Below, in pieces: positions 37,787 to 47,711 of a stretch of 64,000 nt of DNA. Where the stretch lies: assembly GCA_904063045.1 (NCBI GenBank), contig CAJFCJ010000001.1, forward strand, positions 875,501-939,500. The letters run 5' to 3'. Under the pieces are notes generated by a model that did not search any database, was not told where the DNA came from, and saw only the letters and a program-made list of their open reading frames with translations. The DNA comes from Dimorphilus gyrociliatus (taxonomy: Eukaryota; Annelida; Polychaeta; Dinophilidae). Position 1 is the stretch's first letter, and each line of letters begins with the position of its first letter. The position numbers were made by a program, and so were the translations under genes.

Positions 37787-39009
37787 TTAAAGCAAGACGA
37801 ATCGACCACCTCGACCTTTTGGCTGAGATCCATCAGAGAAACGGTCGTTTAAACTTGTCCCGGTCTATTTTAAAGAGTTTATTACTTCATATGTAATTTT
37901 AATAAAATGTAAAGACTTACGTGGGCTCGACCAAAATCGCTTCGTTTGTATGAGAAATTTTCTGACCGACTACCTCTTGAGCTGAGCTCCATAACTTGTT
38001 GCTTTATTCTAGTAATACTACCCCTACTGAGACGGCCTCCTCGTCGACCTCTACCTCGTCCTCTTGTTCTATCTTGTACTCCTCCTCTTGGACTGGCACC
38101 TCTCCCCCTCATTCCTCGACCACGTCCTCTTGCTCCTCTTCCTCTCCAGTTTCGTGAGTTGAGCTGCACATCAATTGATGGTCTAGAGACAACATTTGAA
38201 ATTTAACTTTTACAATGACTCTTGAGATCATACGGAATTCTTAAGGAACAAACTTGGTGTTGTTTATGTTAACAGTCATGAGACGTCCTCTTCCTCTGGA
38301 TCTACCTCTTCCTCTTTGGCCTCTTACAATTGCATCTGATCGCATTCCTCCTACTGACTCTCTCATTCCGCTTGTCTACAATATGTTCTTAGTAAAATTT
38401 CTCTCATTTAAAAAAAATAGTCGTACTTGAAGACCCCTTTGAGCAGCTAATATTTTTTGTCGAGCATCCTTAACACGACTGCCAGCTTGAGGCTGAACAG
38501 TCTTAGATCCACGACCCATTCGTCTTCTAGTTGCAGCTACTACTCGCTTCCTGGCCACAATTTGTGCAGCCGATGCTGTCTTATTTTGGGTTCCACCGCG
38601 TCCTGCCCCACGTCCACGTCCTCTGCCTCTTCCCCTTCCTTTACCTCTACCACGAGCTACATGTTCTCCAGCAGACGATGATCGAATCGGACTTTCCGAG
38701 GTGTCCATGTTTTTTGATGCACCCCTTCCTCTACCTCTTCCACGAAAGGATCTACCTCGACCTCTGGTGCCTCTAACATTCTGGCCCCTTCCTCCTCTAC
38801 CACCTCTGCCTCTAGAGCTAGATGCACGTTCTCTTCCACGCATTCTTCCTCTACCTCTGCCTCTACCTCTTTTCGATCCGGGCTTCTTGTTCATCTTTAT
38901 TATCTCATCTAAGGGAAGCGAAATTTTTAACCCTCACGAATTTTCGATCGGCTTTCGAAATTTCCGTACCTAATGACATTCCAACTTTATCTGCACCTTC
39001 GGTCGACAT
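37787..39009 (-). CDS. FYTTD1: RGG-rich UIF/FYTTD1-like mRNA export adaptor
   Basis: Five exons (39009-38970, 38908-38427, 38375-38254, 38182-37921, 37864-37787) join in phase to 327 aa. The N-terminus, after splicing, is a UAP56-binding motif (GMSLDEIIKMNKK), as in UIF and ALYREF, which recruit TREX helicase UAP56/DDX39B to mRNA. The C-terminus (TGTSLNDRFSDG, then GRGGRFVLL) matches the UIF ending (TGMTLNERF ... GGSRFVTVG). LMTVNINNTK recalls UIF's LTVSIDN. Between them lie two long Arg/Gly-rich tracts (RGRGRG repeats), far richer in RGG than vertebrate UIF and reminiscent of CHTOP. These are likely RNA-binding and arginine-methylated. There is no RRM, so it is not ALYREF. Assignment to UIF rests on the two ends. 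Confidence 0.78.
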
Positions 39010-39429
39010 TCTGTATCTTTGTAGCCTTATCACACCCTCGACTGAACACAATTTTCGAAATCGTCACTGCTCAACAAAGTTACCTAGTATGTATAAATAG
39101 CTACATGTAAACGATAGAACCAAACAACGCCTGTCGTAAAAAATATTTTCATTATAGTTGTATTTTATTAATTTAGTATTAATTTTAATTAATTAAATAT
39201 TTTTTGCATAGAGTAAACAATTTTTCAATTGAAATTATATTTTTTATCTAGTAGTTGTAAGATCATTGATGATTCGTTTTCTTTACCTTGCTAAACCGGA
39301 AGTCTTCTAATTGGTGCTAAACCGGAAGTCTTCTGTTCCCGGCCAAAACGCCGTGCACTCTCAGAATAAGTGTTATTCCTAATTTCAAAAGCCTAAAATC
39401 TTAATAACAAGTGATTCGTATCGAATAAT
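39010..39429. promoter_or_regulatory. Bidirectional promoter FYTTD1-like / POLR2H with ETS-type repeat
   Basis: A 420-bp gap between divergent housekeeping genes. A 19-bp direct repeat, GCTAAACCGGAAGTCTTCT, occurs exactly twice, at 39290-39308 and 39316-39334 (26 bp apart start to start), about 100-140 bp upstream of the POLR2H start. The core CCGGAAGT is the classic ETS/GABP site of TATA-less housekeeping promoters. A GC-rich stretch (39337-39358) follows. The repeat is seen directly; factor binding is inferred. Confidence 0.7.
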
Positions 39430-39939
39430 ATGTCCAGTTTGTTCGAGGATATTTTCGAGGTAAGATCCTTCTAATTGATATCAAACATGTAAAAAGAAAA
39501 CAATAATTAAGTAATATTGGGAAATTGACTATAGATTAAAGATTTGGATCCTGATGGCAGAAAATTCGACCGCGTTTCAAGGATATTGGCTGAATCTGAG
39601 TCGTTTAAAATGGACTTAATTCTGGACGTCAACACTCAAATATACCCATTAGCATTAGGAGATAAATTTCGTATGGTTCTTGCCAACAGCTTAAGAGAAG
39701 ATGGAACCATAGACGACGAATATGATCCATCAGATAATAGACCTTCCAGAGCTGACAGTTTTGAGTATGTTATGTTTGGAAAAGTATATAGAATTGAAGG
39801 AGACGAAGACAGTGGAAGACTAGCAGCTTATGTTTCGTACGGTGGACTTCTTATGAGATTGCAAGGCGATGCAAATAATTTACACGGTTTTGAAGTAGAT
39901 GCAAATATTTATCTATTTTTAAAGAAAGTCGCTTTTTAA
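39430..39939 (+). CDS. POLR2H: POLR2H (RPB8), shared subunit of RNA polymerases I, II and III
   Basis: Small OB-fold subunit common to all three nuclear RNA polymerases. Exon 1 (39430-39459) encodes [10 protein letters not shown]. Exon 2 (39535-39939) starts [16 protein letters not shown], the RPB8 N-terminal hallmark. Other family blocks are [40 protein letters not shown] and [15 protein letters not shown], ending [14 protein letters not shown]. Total 144 aa; human RPB8 is 150. One 75-nt intron. Confidence 0.96.
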
Positions 39940-40457
39940 GTACTGTTGTTCTTTTGTATATATATGTTGATTTCTTTATATATATAATATATGTACAGTT
40001 AAATCGTACGTAATCATTACAGAACGAAATACTATGGAATTTCTTATAAAACATACATTTTTGTAAAGAAGCTGGAAATTCATGTAGAATTCTAAAAACA
40101 AATCATCGAAATGTTTATAAATCAGCTTATAGCATCCAAGTCAAGTTGAAAAATGTGATCTTAATTATTAATACTAAAATTCTTGTTGAGAAATAAACAA
40201 AGTTCTGATCAGCGTTTAGTAAAAAACCTTACAAAATATGCATATCAAGAATATCAAGTTTAATATAATATGAACATAACTATTAATTAAATATCATATT
40301 TTTAGCGCCGTAATATTACCTCCGCCCCACTTTTAGGTAGTCTCTGTCGATCGGCGCATACCACTAGATTCTATTTATGAAATTTTTTCGAAGACTTTTA
40401 AATGCGGATATAATCGAAAATTTTTAAGAAAGTGTTTAGATTTAAAAGATAAGAAAT
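39940..40457. other. POLR2H 3' region and DYNC2I1 upstream region
   Basis: AT-rich 3' flank of POLR2H up to about 40300, then a short GC-richer patch (40306-40360, around CGCCGTAATATTACCTCCGCC) close to the DYNC2I1 start, probably its promoter. No coding segment is seen on either strand beyond short shadow ORFs. Confidence 0.4.
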
Positions 40458-43400
40458 ATGCCGTCCGGAAAGGTTTGTATCCTAATGTTAAAAGCCTTTC
40501 ACTCATTTAAGAATAACATAAGCTCTGCCTTTCAAAACGATTTTTATGTTCGCACTGTTTTCTTCCATTAATACTCAACAGAGGTTGGATGATACTTGGA
40601 AAACAGATGAATTGAAGAATTCGTTAAAGGTAATTCGTATGGACTAGGAAGACTTTAAAATCAAGTCTTTGGGGGGAAATTGACGGATGCTTTCTTTCAG
40701 TTGCTTATAGTTTATAATATTCACTGTTTACAAAAGAATAATTACATAAAAGTAATCAAAGTCCAATTTTGGAATAGAATTTTGTTTAGTGCCTATTAGT
40801 TGTTGATATTTAGGGTAGTTACTTCTTTCAGATAAAAATACGAAACAATATTTTTTTTGTTGTCATGGAAATACTATAAAATAGTAAATAGAATTTTCAT
40901 TCATGAAACTCGTTGATTTTAGAAATATTACGAGGACGAAAGCGATGAGGAATACGATTATGAGAGACGCAAAAGGGTCCGATGATTGCAGTATATAATA
41001 TAGACTTAGCTCTTTAAAACAATATAACAAACATAATTTTTTTCAAGTGTTTTACCAGTTTAAATCTTTTTTTCTATAGTTAATTTTAATCTAGTGAGGT
41101 TTATTAATTGTTTGATTGAATTTTTAACATTGCACTATGGGAAATTTGATCTTAAAATTTGTTTGCCTTTAACAGAAAGATGAGAAAAAGAAATCTTCAA
41201 AAGATAAAGAAAGAAAAGAGGACAGAGATAGGGAAAAAAAAAGAGATAAGAAGAAAGATGAAGTAGTTTGTTTTTCTTTAATTTCTTTAAAATATTTCAT
41301 CTATTTTATTTGATTTTTTAGGATAGGGATAGGAAACGGGATAAGGAGAGACGAAAAGACGAAGATTCCGACAGAAAGCATAGAAAAGATGTATAAATTT
41401 TGTTTTAACAGTACTGTCTTCTAGATGTTATCAATCTCAATTTTCAGGATGGAGAAAGGGAAAGGAGGCGTCCCAAAGAAGATGAAGATGAGGGAGAAAG
41501 ACAAAGGAGAAAAGAAGAAAGAAGAAAACGAAAGGAGGGGGGAGAAAGTGAAAAGAAAGAGCGGAAATATAGAGACGAGGTGTGTATCCTATGCTTTTTT
41601 TTACGATAAACATTCTTACGGTGAGATAGATATGAGTTAAAAATTTTTAAATGAAAGGATGATGACGAGAAAAGAAGGAGAAGGAAGGATGAAACGTCTC
41701 AAGAGCGCGATGAACGCAGAAGACGCAGAAAAGAGGAGACTTCTCAAGAAAGAGAAGAGCGAAGGAGACGAAGGAAAGACGAAACCTCTCAAGAAAGAGA
41801 CGAGAGACGAAGACGAAAGAAAGATGAAACATCTCAGGAGAGAGATGAACGACGGAGAAGAAGGAAAGAAGAAACATCTGAAGAGAGAGAAAAAAGAAAA
41901 AGAGAGGAGAGACGTAAGCGAAAAGAAGATAAAGAAAATGAAGATAATGATGACAGGAGACGGCATAGGAGAGATGAAGTATTAAATTCTAAAGAAATAA
42001 ATCTCTACCATTCGATAAATTATTAATATTTTTCTTAGACAAGCGAAGAGCGTAGAAAAAGGCACGAAGAGAAGAAAGAGAAACGTCGAAAGGAAAAGGA
42101 AGTAAGTTGAATATATTTCATTACAGTAAGAAGATGAAACAACTTTTTGAAAAGCAACAATTTTTCATACATAAACTTTTTCAATCAAGAATTTTGAATT
42201 GATATTTTTGAAAGCTTTTTCTTTTATCCTTAAATTATTATCACATCAAGTTTTTTGCATTTTTTTTTCTTTTTTTTATTATCATATCTCTACTATACTT
42301 TACATTTTTTTTATTATCACAAAATTTGTCACAAATCACACTTGTTTCTCATTTTGCTAGGAAAGAGAAAGGCAAGAGGAAGAGGAGAGGAGACGACAAG
42401 AAGAACTAGCAAAAGTTTGTCATAATTGAAGAAATTTATCACAATGCTATAGTTTTTTTTGCACTCGCTTTCAATTCACAGCAAAATAATGAGGATGAAA
42501 ATAATTATGATAATTACGAAGATGATTTTGAGGTAAATTGATATTTTTTGTTCTTTTTTTTCATAGCAGCCAGCAGATAATTATGACGTAAGTAGGAATG
42601 ATATACATTAGCTATTCTTCATTCACTCATTTGTCTACCATATGTAGTTTTTTGTATTTATATCTCGTAGGATTACGATGATGATTTCGAGGATGATGCC
42701 GGAGGTGGTGATGATTCGGCGAATGATGAGCAGGTATGTTATAAATTTGACAGGCAAAAAGAAACTATTTATTCATTATAACACTTTCTATTAAAAGAAT
42801 AATGAAATGAGTGATTTAATGAAAGCAATGAACGACGAAAATGAACGATTGCTTAAAGATTCAAGAAAAAGAGATAATGATTATGTTAATAGACTATAAC
42901 TTGAATACATTTTTATCTAAAGATATTTCTGTTACGTTTGAATAGGACGACGACGAAGAATCCGGAAATGAGAGTGATACAAGACCCGAAAAATCTGGGT
43001 CAACTTTTATTAATTTTGTTTCTGCTAAACAAAGAGTGATATCAAACGCGGCAATGAGTAAGACGAAGAAGAGAGGACAAGAACTTTTAAAGTTAATTGA
43101 GTTAGATTGCTCAAACTTGGATATGTTTGATATGCCTCCAGTCAACGAATACGATCTGTATATTAGAAGTTTTGGTAGAGCTGATACACAACAAGTAAAC
43201 ATTGAAGCTTAAATAATAATTTATCTTAAATCTTGACATCTGTAGGTTTATATACAAACTAATGAAGATAATGCGGATAAAGATAATCAAACTGAAGAAA
43301 TTGATTATAGAGACAAATGGTCTCAACACCCTCCTGAAGGCTTTAAAGCATGTGGTACTGGAGATGGCAACGACGAGAATGAAATAAGTACCAAGCCCGA

Positions 43401-45425
43401 CGATATTAAAAGATTAAATAAATTTTTAAACACTGCTTGCCAAGTATTTATCATTTCTCTTATAATCAACAAAAATCAAAATCTCATTTATGATATATAA
43501 TTTAATATAGGCTGTTCTAACTCTTTTGGAAGAAAATTTAATGGAAACAAAATCCGAAGAGGATCCGGGAAGAAAAAAGAGTAGAGTTGTAGTTTCTGAA
43601 GAATATATTCAATTAGCACAGCTGGAATTTCTTAAAGGTGACATATAGCCAAATCAAATGATTCGTAAAGTAAAATTATATTCCTGTCCTTCTATTCACA
43701 CTCTAGATTTTCCAGTTCGATATGCAACTTTTTCGCCAACTCAAAGTAATCTACTAATAATTGTCCATGAATTTTCATCCAAAGTTTGTCATTGTTTTGT
43801 TTTTTTTTTCGCGTTAAAATCTTTTGGTCCTCTCTGCAAATTCCTTTTTCAATTTCAGAAAGAAGAGGCAAATCATAATTATCAAAAAGGTCTAATTTGC
43901 ATGTGGAACGTAGGAGAACCATCTTTCCCACAAAAGTAGCTTAATTTGTTTTTTCTTCATTATTGAATATTTTTTTAAAACAACAAATGTAATTTTTAAA
44001 TGATAGAATTTTAACTTGTGAAAATGAGCCTATGTGCGCGTGTTTCTCACCTAATAAAGCAACTCTTATATTCGCTGGTTTGTCAGATGGATCATTAGTT
44101 GTTTGGGATTTAAGAGAAGCGTCAAATTTTCATAAAACTTTCAAAGATGAATCAGTAGAGTATGTTTTGAGAGGTCCAACGTATAATACAGGTAATAAAA
44201 ATACATAAAAGTGTTAATTAACTATTTTATTTTCATGAGTGAGAGTATAAAATTTGTTTTGTTCCTTAGCTGCTATCTTAGAAAATGATAATCATTATGC
44301 GCCAATAAAGTCAGTTACTGCAATAATTTCTCCAGACAATACGTATGTTTTCATTTTCTTATTTTATTCTTTGTTTATCTAATTTCTCTTTGTTTGTTTG
44401 TAAACGTTTATAGTGCAGATTCTGGTTTCACCAAAAATGGATCTAGTATTGAAGGTTTAACATTTCAAATAGCCACCTTAGACGAATCAGGTGTAGTTAG
44501 TTTGTGGGTTGTCGCCGAAATCTCAAATCCTGATCCTGCCGGAAGTCAAACAGATTTTGGGCTTGCACCTGGAGGGAGGGTTAAATTAATTAAAAGCTCA
44601 TCAATATACCTTGAATCACCTTTGCGGGATACCAGATTACGTAGTACTCTACAATGCACAGATTTTGCTGTTTTGCCTTCTGATCCAAGTCATTTTTATG
44701 TTACAACAAATACAGTAAGTTCCTCATGATACTTTTCCAACAGTTTCTTTACTTTAATTTTATCAAGGGATGCATAATTCATGGAATAAGATATGGAGGC
44801 AAGGCTCCACCGAAAGCCTATCGTAATATGCCCGATTTACCAGTAACAGTAACCTGCATTGACTTTTCACCGTTTACTGAACCAGTATTTTTAACTGGTT
44901 CCGAAAATGGAGAAATTCATTTATACCATACAAGATCAGGTAAATAAAATTAAAGATCAAAGTATGAGATAAAAAAGAGTACATTTCTATTTTCTCAATT
45001 TTTAGAAAACCCCCTTTTATCATGGTCTGATACAACTGAAGGACGTGCCATCAAGTTCATCAAATTCTGCAGATCTAGGCCTTCCGTTTTTTTTGTAGTT
45101 GATGAAATGAATACGTTATATATATGGGATTTATCTATGCTTGATTCAGGGCCAGCTAAAACTGAGAAAATTTCTGAAATAAAGTATACCGCTCTAATTA
45201 TATTCATCATATTTTGCTATTATTCTTTTTTATTGCAGTCTAAAAGCCTTTTGCCTTTCAAATGATCACTCTGCAACTGGACAAGGCTTACCTGGTAGAA
45301 AACCTCAGATGATTTTAGCATTTGAAGATTCTGTAGTAGAAGTTCATACAGTTAGTCAGAAATTTTCTGCGTTATTTCCTGAGGAAGTGGACCAATTTGC
45401 AGAATTAATTAATAATTCTCTATGA
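40458..45425 (+). CDS. DYNC2I1: DYNC2I1 (WDR60), dynein-2 intermediate chain
   Basis: Intermediate chain of cytoplasmic dynein-2, the retrograde intraflagellar transport motor. About 24 exons. The N-terminus MPSGK-RLDDTWKTDELKNSLK matches human WDR60 ([22 protein letters not shown]). Exons 4-9 encode a long Lys/Arg/Glu region with a 15-residue repeat (separate entry). Acidic exons follow (NYEDDFE, DYDDDFEDD), then the conserved FDMPPVNEYDLYIRSFGRAD, VYIQTNEDN, QTEEIDYRDKWSQHPPEG and a WD40 C-terminus: AGLSDGSLVVWDLREAS, TLDESGVVSLWVVAEIS, GLAPGGRVKLIKSS, VTCIDFSPFTEPVFLTGSE. All joins checked up to 43510 are in phase. The junction at about 43560-43670 is uncertain because the simple reading meets a TAG at 43646-43648. 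Confidence 0.93.
41688..41912 (+). repeat. 45-bp tandem repeat, five copies, in DYNC2I1 exon 7
   Basis: Five head-to-tail 45-bp units (41688, 41733, 41778, 41823, 41868), each encoding a 15-residue unit of the form [DE]ETSQERDERRRRRK. The first four units are nearly identical at the protein level while synonymous positions vary. The fifth has decayed (ETSEEREKRKREER). The pattern of opposite charges suggests a single alpha-helix or coiled-coil rod. It also creates long spurious ORFs on the minus strand. Confidence 0.92.
42567..42587 (+). other. 21-nt microexon candidate in DYNC2I1
   Basis: Between TTTTTCATAG and GTAAGTAGG lie 21 bases encoding QPADNYD. They join in frame (phase 0 on both sides) to the flanking acidic exons 42482-42532 and 42671-42733. 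Skipping it also keeps the frame, so it may be an optional microexon. Confidence 0.6.
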
Positions 45426-45781
45426 AATTAATATTATTTTTAGTCACCGAACAAGAAAATATCTTCTTCTCTTCTTCTAAAATTATTCCCTACATGCCTG
45501 TGATATTTCTATCAATGTTATCTTAAGAAGTATTATAATAATAAAGAGCATCACTGAATGAGTTTGAGCGAAAGTCTCTTCTGTTTTTTTTTATTTAAAA
45601 AATTAATAAACATTTGTTTTATAAATTAAATTCTTTGATATTTTCATTGATTTATGTTTTTCTTTTATGTCTTTATTTATAAACTAATCTATATTCTTAA
45701 TTATTCTCTCGTAACTAAAGAAAAGTAGAAAAGAGATACAACGAAACTAACATATTCTTATATTGAAAGATCTTCTCTGTT

Positions 45782-46267
45782 CTATTTTTTTAATCTTGTC
45801 TTTAATTGTTCATTTTCGTTTTCCAAAACTTGCCTATCAGCTTCAGTTTGAGCCATCTGTTAAAAAACAAGAAGCAACAAGAAATTATTAGAATTTCAAG
45901 TTTTTAGATTAAAGACTACCTACCAAATCTATAAGAGTATCAAGTTTTAATTGCAGTAAGTTATTCTCTGCTCTTAATCTGTCATTTTCTTTCTTAATTA
46001 ACGACGAATCTCCACCTCTACCACTCTTTGAACCATCATCTAATAATCCGTTAGATATAAATTTCGATACTAAATAAATTATATTGGCCTACCTAAAATC
46101 CATTGTCCATTTTCGAATATCATATTTTGGCCATTCAAAGTCATTTTAATTGGACCAGAGTCGAGCTCGTTACGTTTATCACTGGAGTCTAAATTCAAAT
46201 TCGATAGAGAGGGCCATTTCCTTGCTTGAGTTTTCTTCGTCGTAAATTTGTTACCGAATACAGGCAT
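45782..46267 (-). CDS. CBY1: Chibby homologue (CBY1)
   Basis: Small coiled-coil protein of the basal body/transition fibres that supports ciliogenesis and binds beta-catenin. Three exons (46267-46093, 46039-45924, 45856-45782) join in phase to 121 aa; human CBY1 is 126. MPVFGNKFTTKKTQARKWPS and SLSNLNLD match the human N-terminus (MPFFGNTFSPKKTPPRKSAS). LNGQNMIFENGQWI matches LAGQSLKFENGQWI. The C-terminal half is a leucine-heptad coiled coil (NDRLRAENNLLQLKLDTLID). It shares a promoter region with MOSMO on the opposite strand, and its 3' end faces the DYNC2I1 3' end. Confidence 0.94.
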
Positions 46268-46692
46268 GCTGAATCACGCTTTTTCTTTAAATATGCAAGA
46301 AATTCAATCAAAAGTTGTTTACAGAGAACTTTCAATAAAGATACTCTGATTAGATTTATGTTACTCTTGTAAGACGGTAATTAAAAGTTGCAAATAATTA
46401 TTCGTTCACTCTAACTCAGATGAGAGGAACGTTTCTATCGAATTGTTTACTGGAATTCCGGAAATGTTGAATGGGATATCCCTTTTAAAAATTAAATAAA
46501 CTAAATTTTAAAATGATAAATATAAATTTATCCTACAAACTATATTATTTATAAAGAAAATAATTTGTACGAAAATATTTTTATATAGTTTACAGCGCCT
46601 CCTGGCGACATATAATTGTTAGAATATTTTAATAAATAAATTTAACTATAAGGTTTGTCAATAAATTTTAGTCAATTTACAATTATTTTCCC
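46268..46692. promoter_or_regulatory. Bidirectional upstream region CBY1 / MOSMO
   Basis: A 425-bp gap between two divergent genes with ciliary roles. It contains a near-palindromic GGAATTCCGGAA at 46453-46464 with an ETS-type CCGGAA core. I looked for an RFX X-box (GTTRCC plus YGGTAAC-like halves) and did not find a convincing one. Mostly AT-rich near MOSMO. Confidence 0.4.
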
Positions 46693-47265
46693 ATGGAGAA
46701 ATTAAACATAATTTCGGGGGCTCTTTTTTTTATGGCTGATGTTTTTGCTATAGCCAGTTTATCAATGCCCAATTGGATAACTACAAATATTGGTGAAGGT
46801 AAAATCGTTGTATATGAAGTAAAGTTGAATTTAAAATCTAAATTCTTTTATCTAGGAAGCACAAAAATTGGTCTACTACAAACCTGCTTTCAATATGCCT
46901 ATAACAATTATACAGAAGAGTGTTTTATGCAACCAATAATACGACCAGAATGGGTTATATCATTTATTGCTATTTGTGGTGGAATAGTTTTAATCACTGT
47001 GACCATAGGACTCTTGATTGCCACTTACTATCAGTATAAAGTTGTTAAAGTTGCTAGATGGTTAGGTTTTAGTGCTATGGTTTGTTTTTGCTTGGCTGCT
47101 GTTCTCTTTCCTGTTGGATTTGACATGGATTTAATTGGGGGAAAGGCGTATCAACTACCAACTAGCTATACCGTTGGTATATCTTATATCTTCTTCATTC
47201 TCTCACTTTGGATCACAGTTATATCTGAGTTATTTGCAGGAAAAGTTTGTTTACCCCATTTTTAA
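46693..47265 (+). CDS. MOSMO: MOSMO, modulator of Smoothened (tetraspan)
   Basis: Four-pass membrane protein. Vertebrate MOSMO lowers Smoothened at cilia as part of the MMM complex. The sequence starts MEKLNIISGALFFMADVFAI (human MDKLTIISGCLFLAADIFAI) and ends ELFAGKVCLPHF (human LLFAGKVCLPG). Also matching are PEWVISF, ARWLGFSAMVCFCLAAVLFP and YQLPTSYTVGISYIF. Four hydrophobic segments with claudin-like topology are visible. A stretch at 46799-46855 (57 nt, donor GTAAAA, acceptor TTATCTAG, stop-free and in frame) inserts residues absent from MOSMO and is probably an intron. Splicing gives 171 aa against 167 in human. The extracellular loop Cys pair is retained in the spliced form. Confidence 0.93.
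   Translation: MEKLNIISGALFFMADVFAIASLSMPNWITTNIGEGKIVVYEVKLNLKSKFFYLGSTKIGLLQTCFQYAYNNYTEECFMQPIIRPEWVISFIAICGGIVLITVTIGLLIATYYQYKVVKVARWLGFSAMVCFCLAAVLFPVGFDMDLIGGKAYQLPTSYTVGISYIFFILSLWITVISELFAGKVCLPHF
46799..46855 (+). other. In-frame 57-nt intron in MOSMO
   Basis: Phase-1 segment with GT...AG ends and a pyrimidine-rich 3' end (AATTCTTTTATCTAG), no stop in frame. Removal joins TTNIGEG to STKIGLLQTC, matching the spacing of vertebrate MOSMO, and shortens the protein from 190 to 171 aa. Confidence 0.8.
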
Positions 47266-47711
47266 ATGCAGAACTATATTTTTAGTAACCACACTCTGAT
47301 ATAGAAATTCTTTTCTAACATAATTTTTATCTAGTCATTAGTTCTTAAATAATTTATTATTGAGAACTCAATATCAATGAATTTTTTCTTTTTTTATTTC
47401 CAATTTCTGAGTAACCTGTTGAGTATATTTAGCTGTATCCAAAACCATACTCTGTGTAAAACTGTTAAAAATCTTCTTCCTTGTGTTTTTTTATACCTTA
47501 TTTATTAAGTTCAAATTGATTTGTTTTAAAAAAAATTAGAACTGATTACTTCATTTCAATAAATGATTTGATGATATTCTGTATATAGAATGTCTATTGG
47601 ACCCTTTTTATGAAAAGAGATATAAAGAATTAAATGGCTCACTCATTTTATTTTTGTAATGAATAACACTTTTATTACTCAATATCGTTTTAGCGAAATT
47701 TCCACTGTAAC

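Noticed and set aside
37946-39100. Several plus-strand ORFs rich in Pro/Leu/Ser opposite the RGG gene
   Set aside because: They are antisense shadows of Arg/Gly codons. Splice sites and conserved motifs all lie on the minus strand.
41637-41966. Minus-strand ORFs with repeated Phe/Ser/Leu pattern
   Set aside because: They mirror the 45-bp repeat of DYNC2I1 exon 7. No splice sites or motifs support them.
46268-46692. RFX X-box between CBY1 and MOSMO
   Set aside because: Candidate half-sites were checked and none fit the consensus on both halves.
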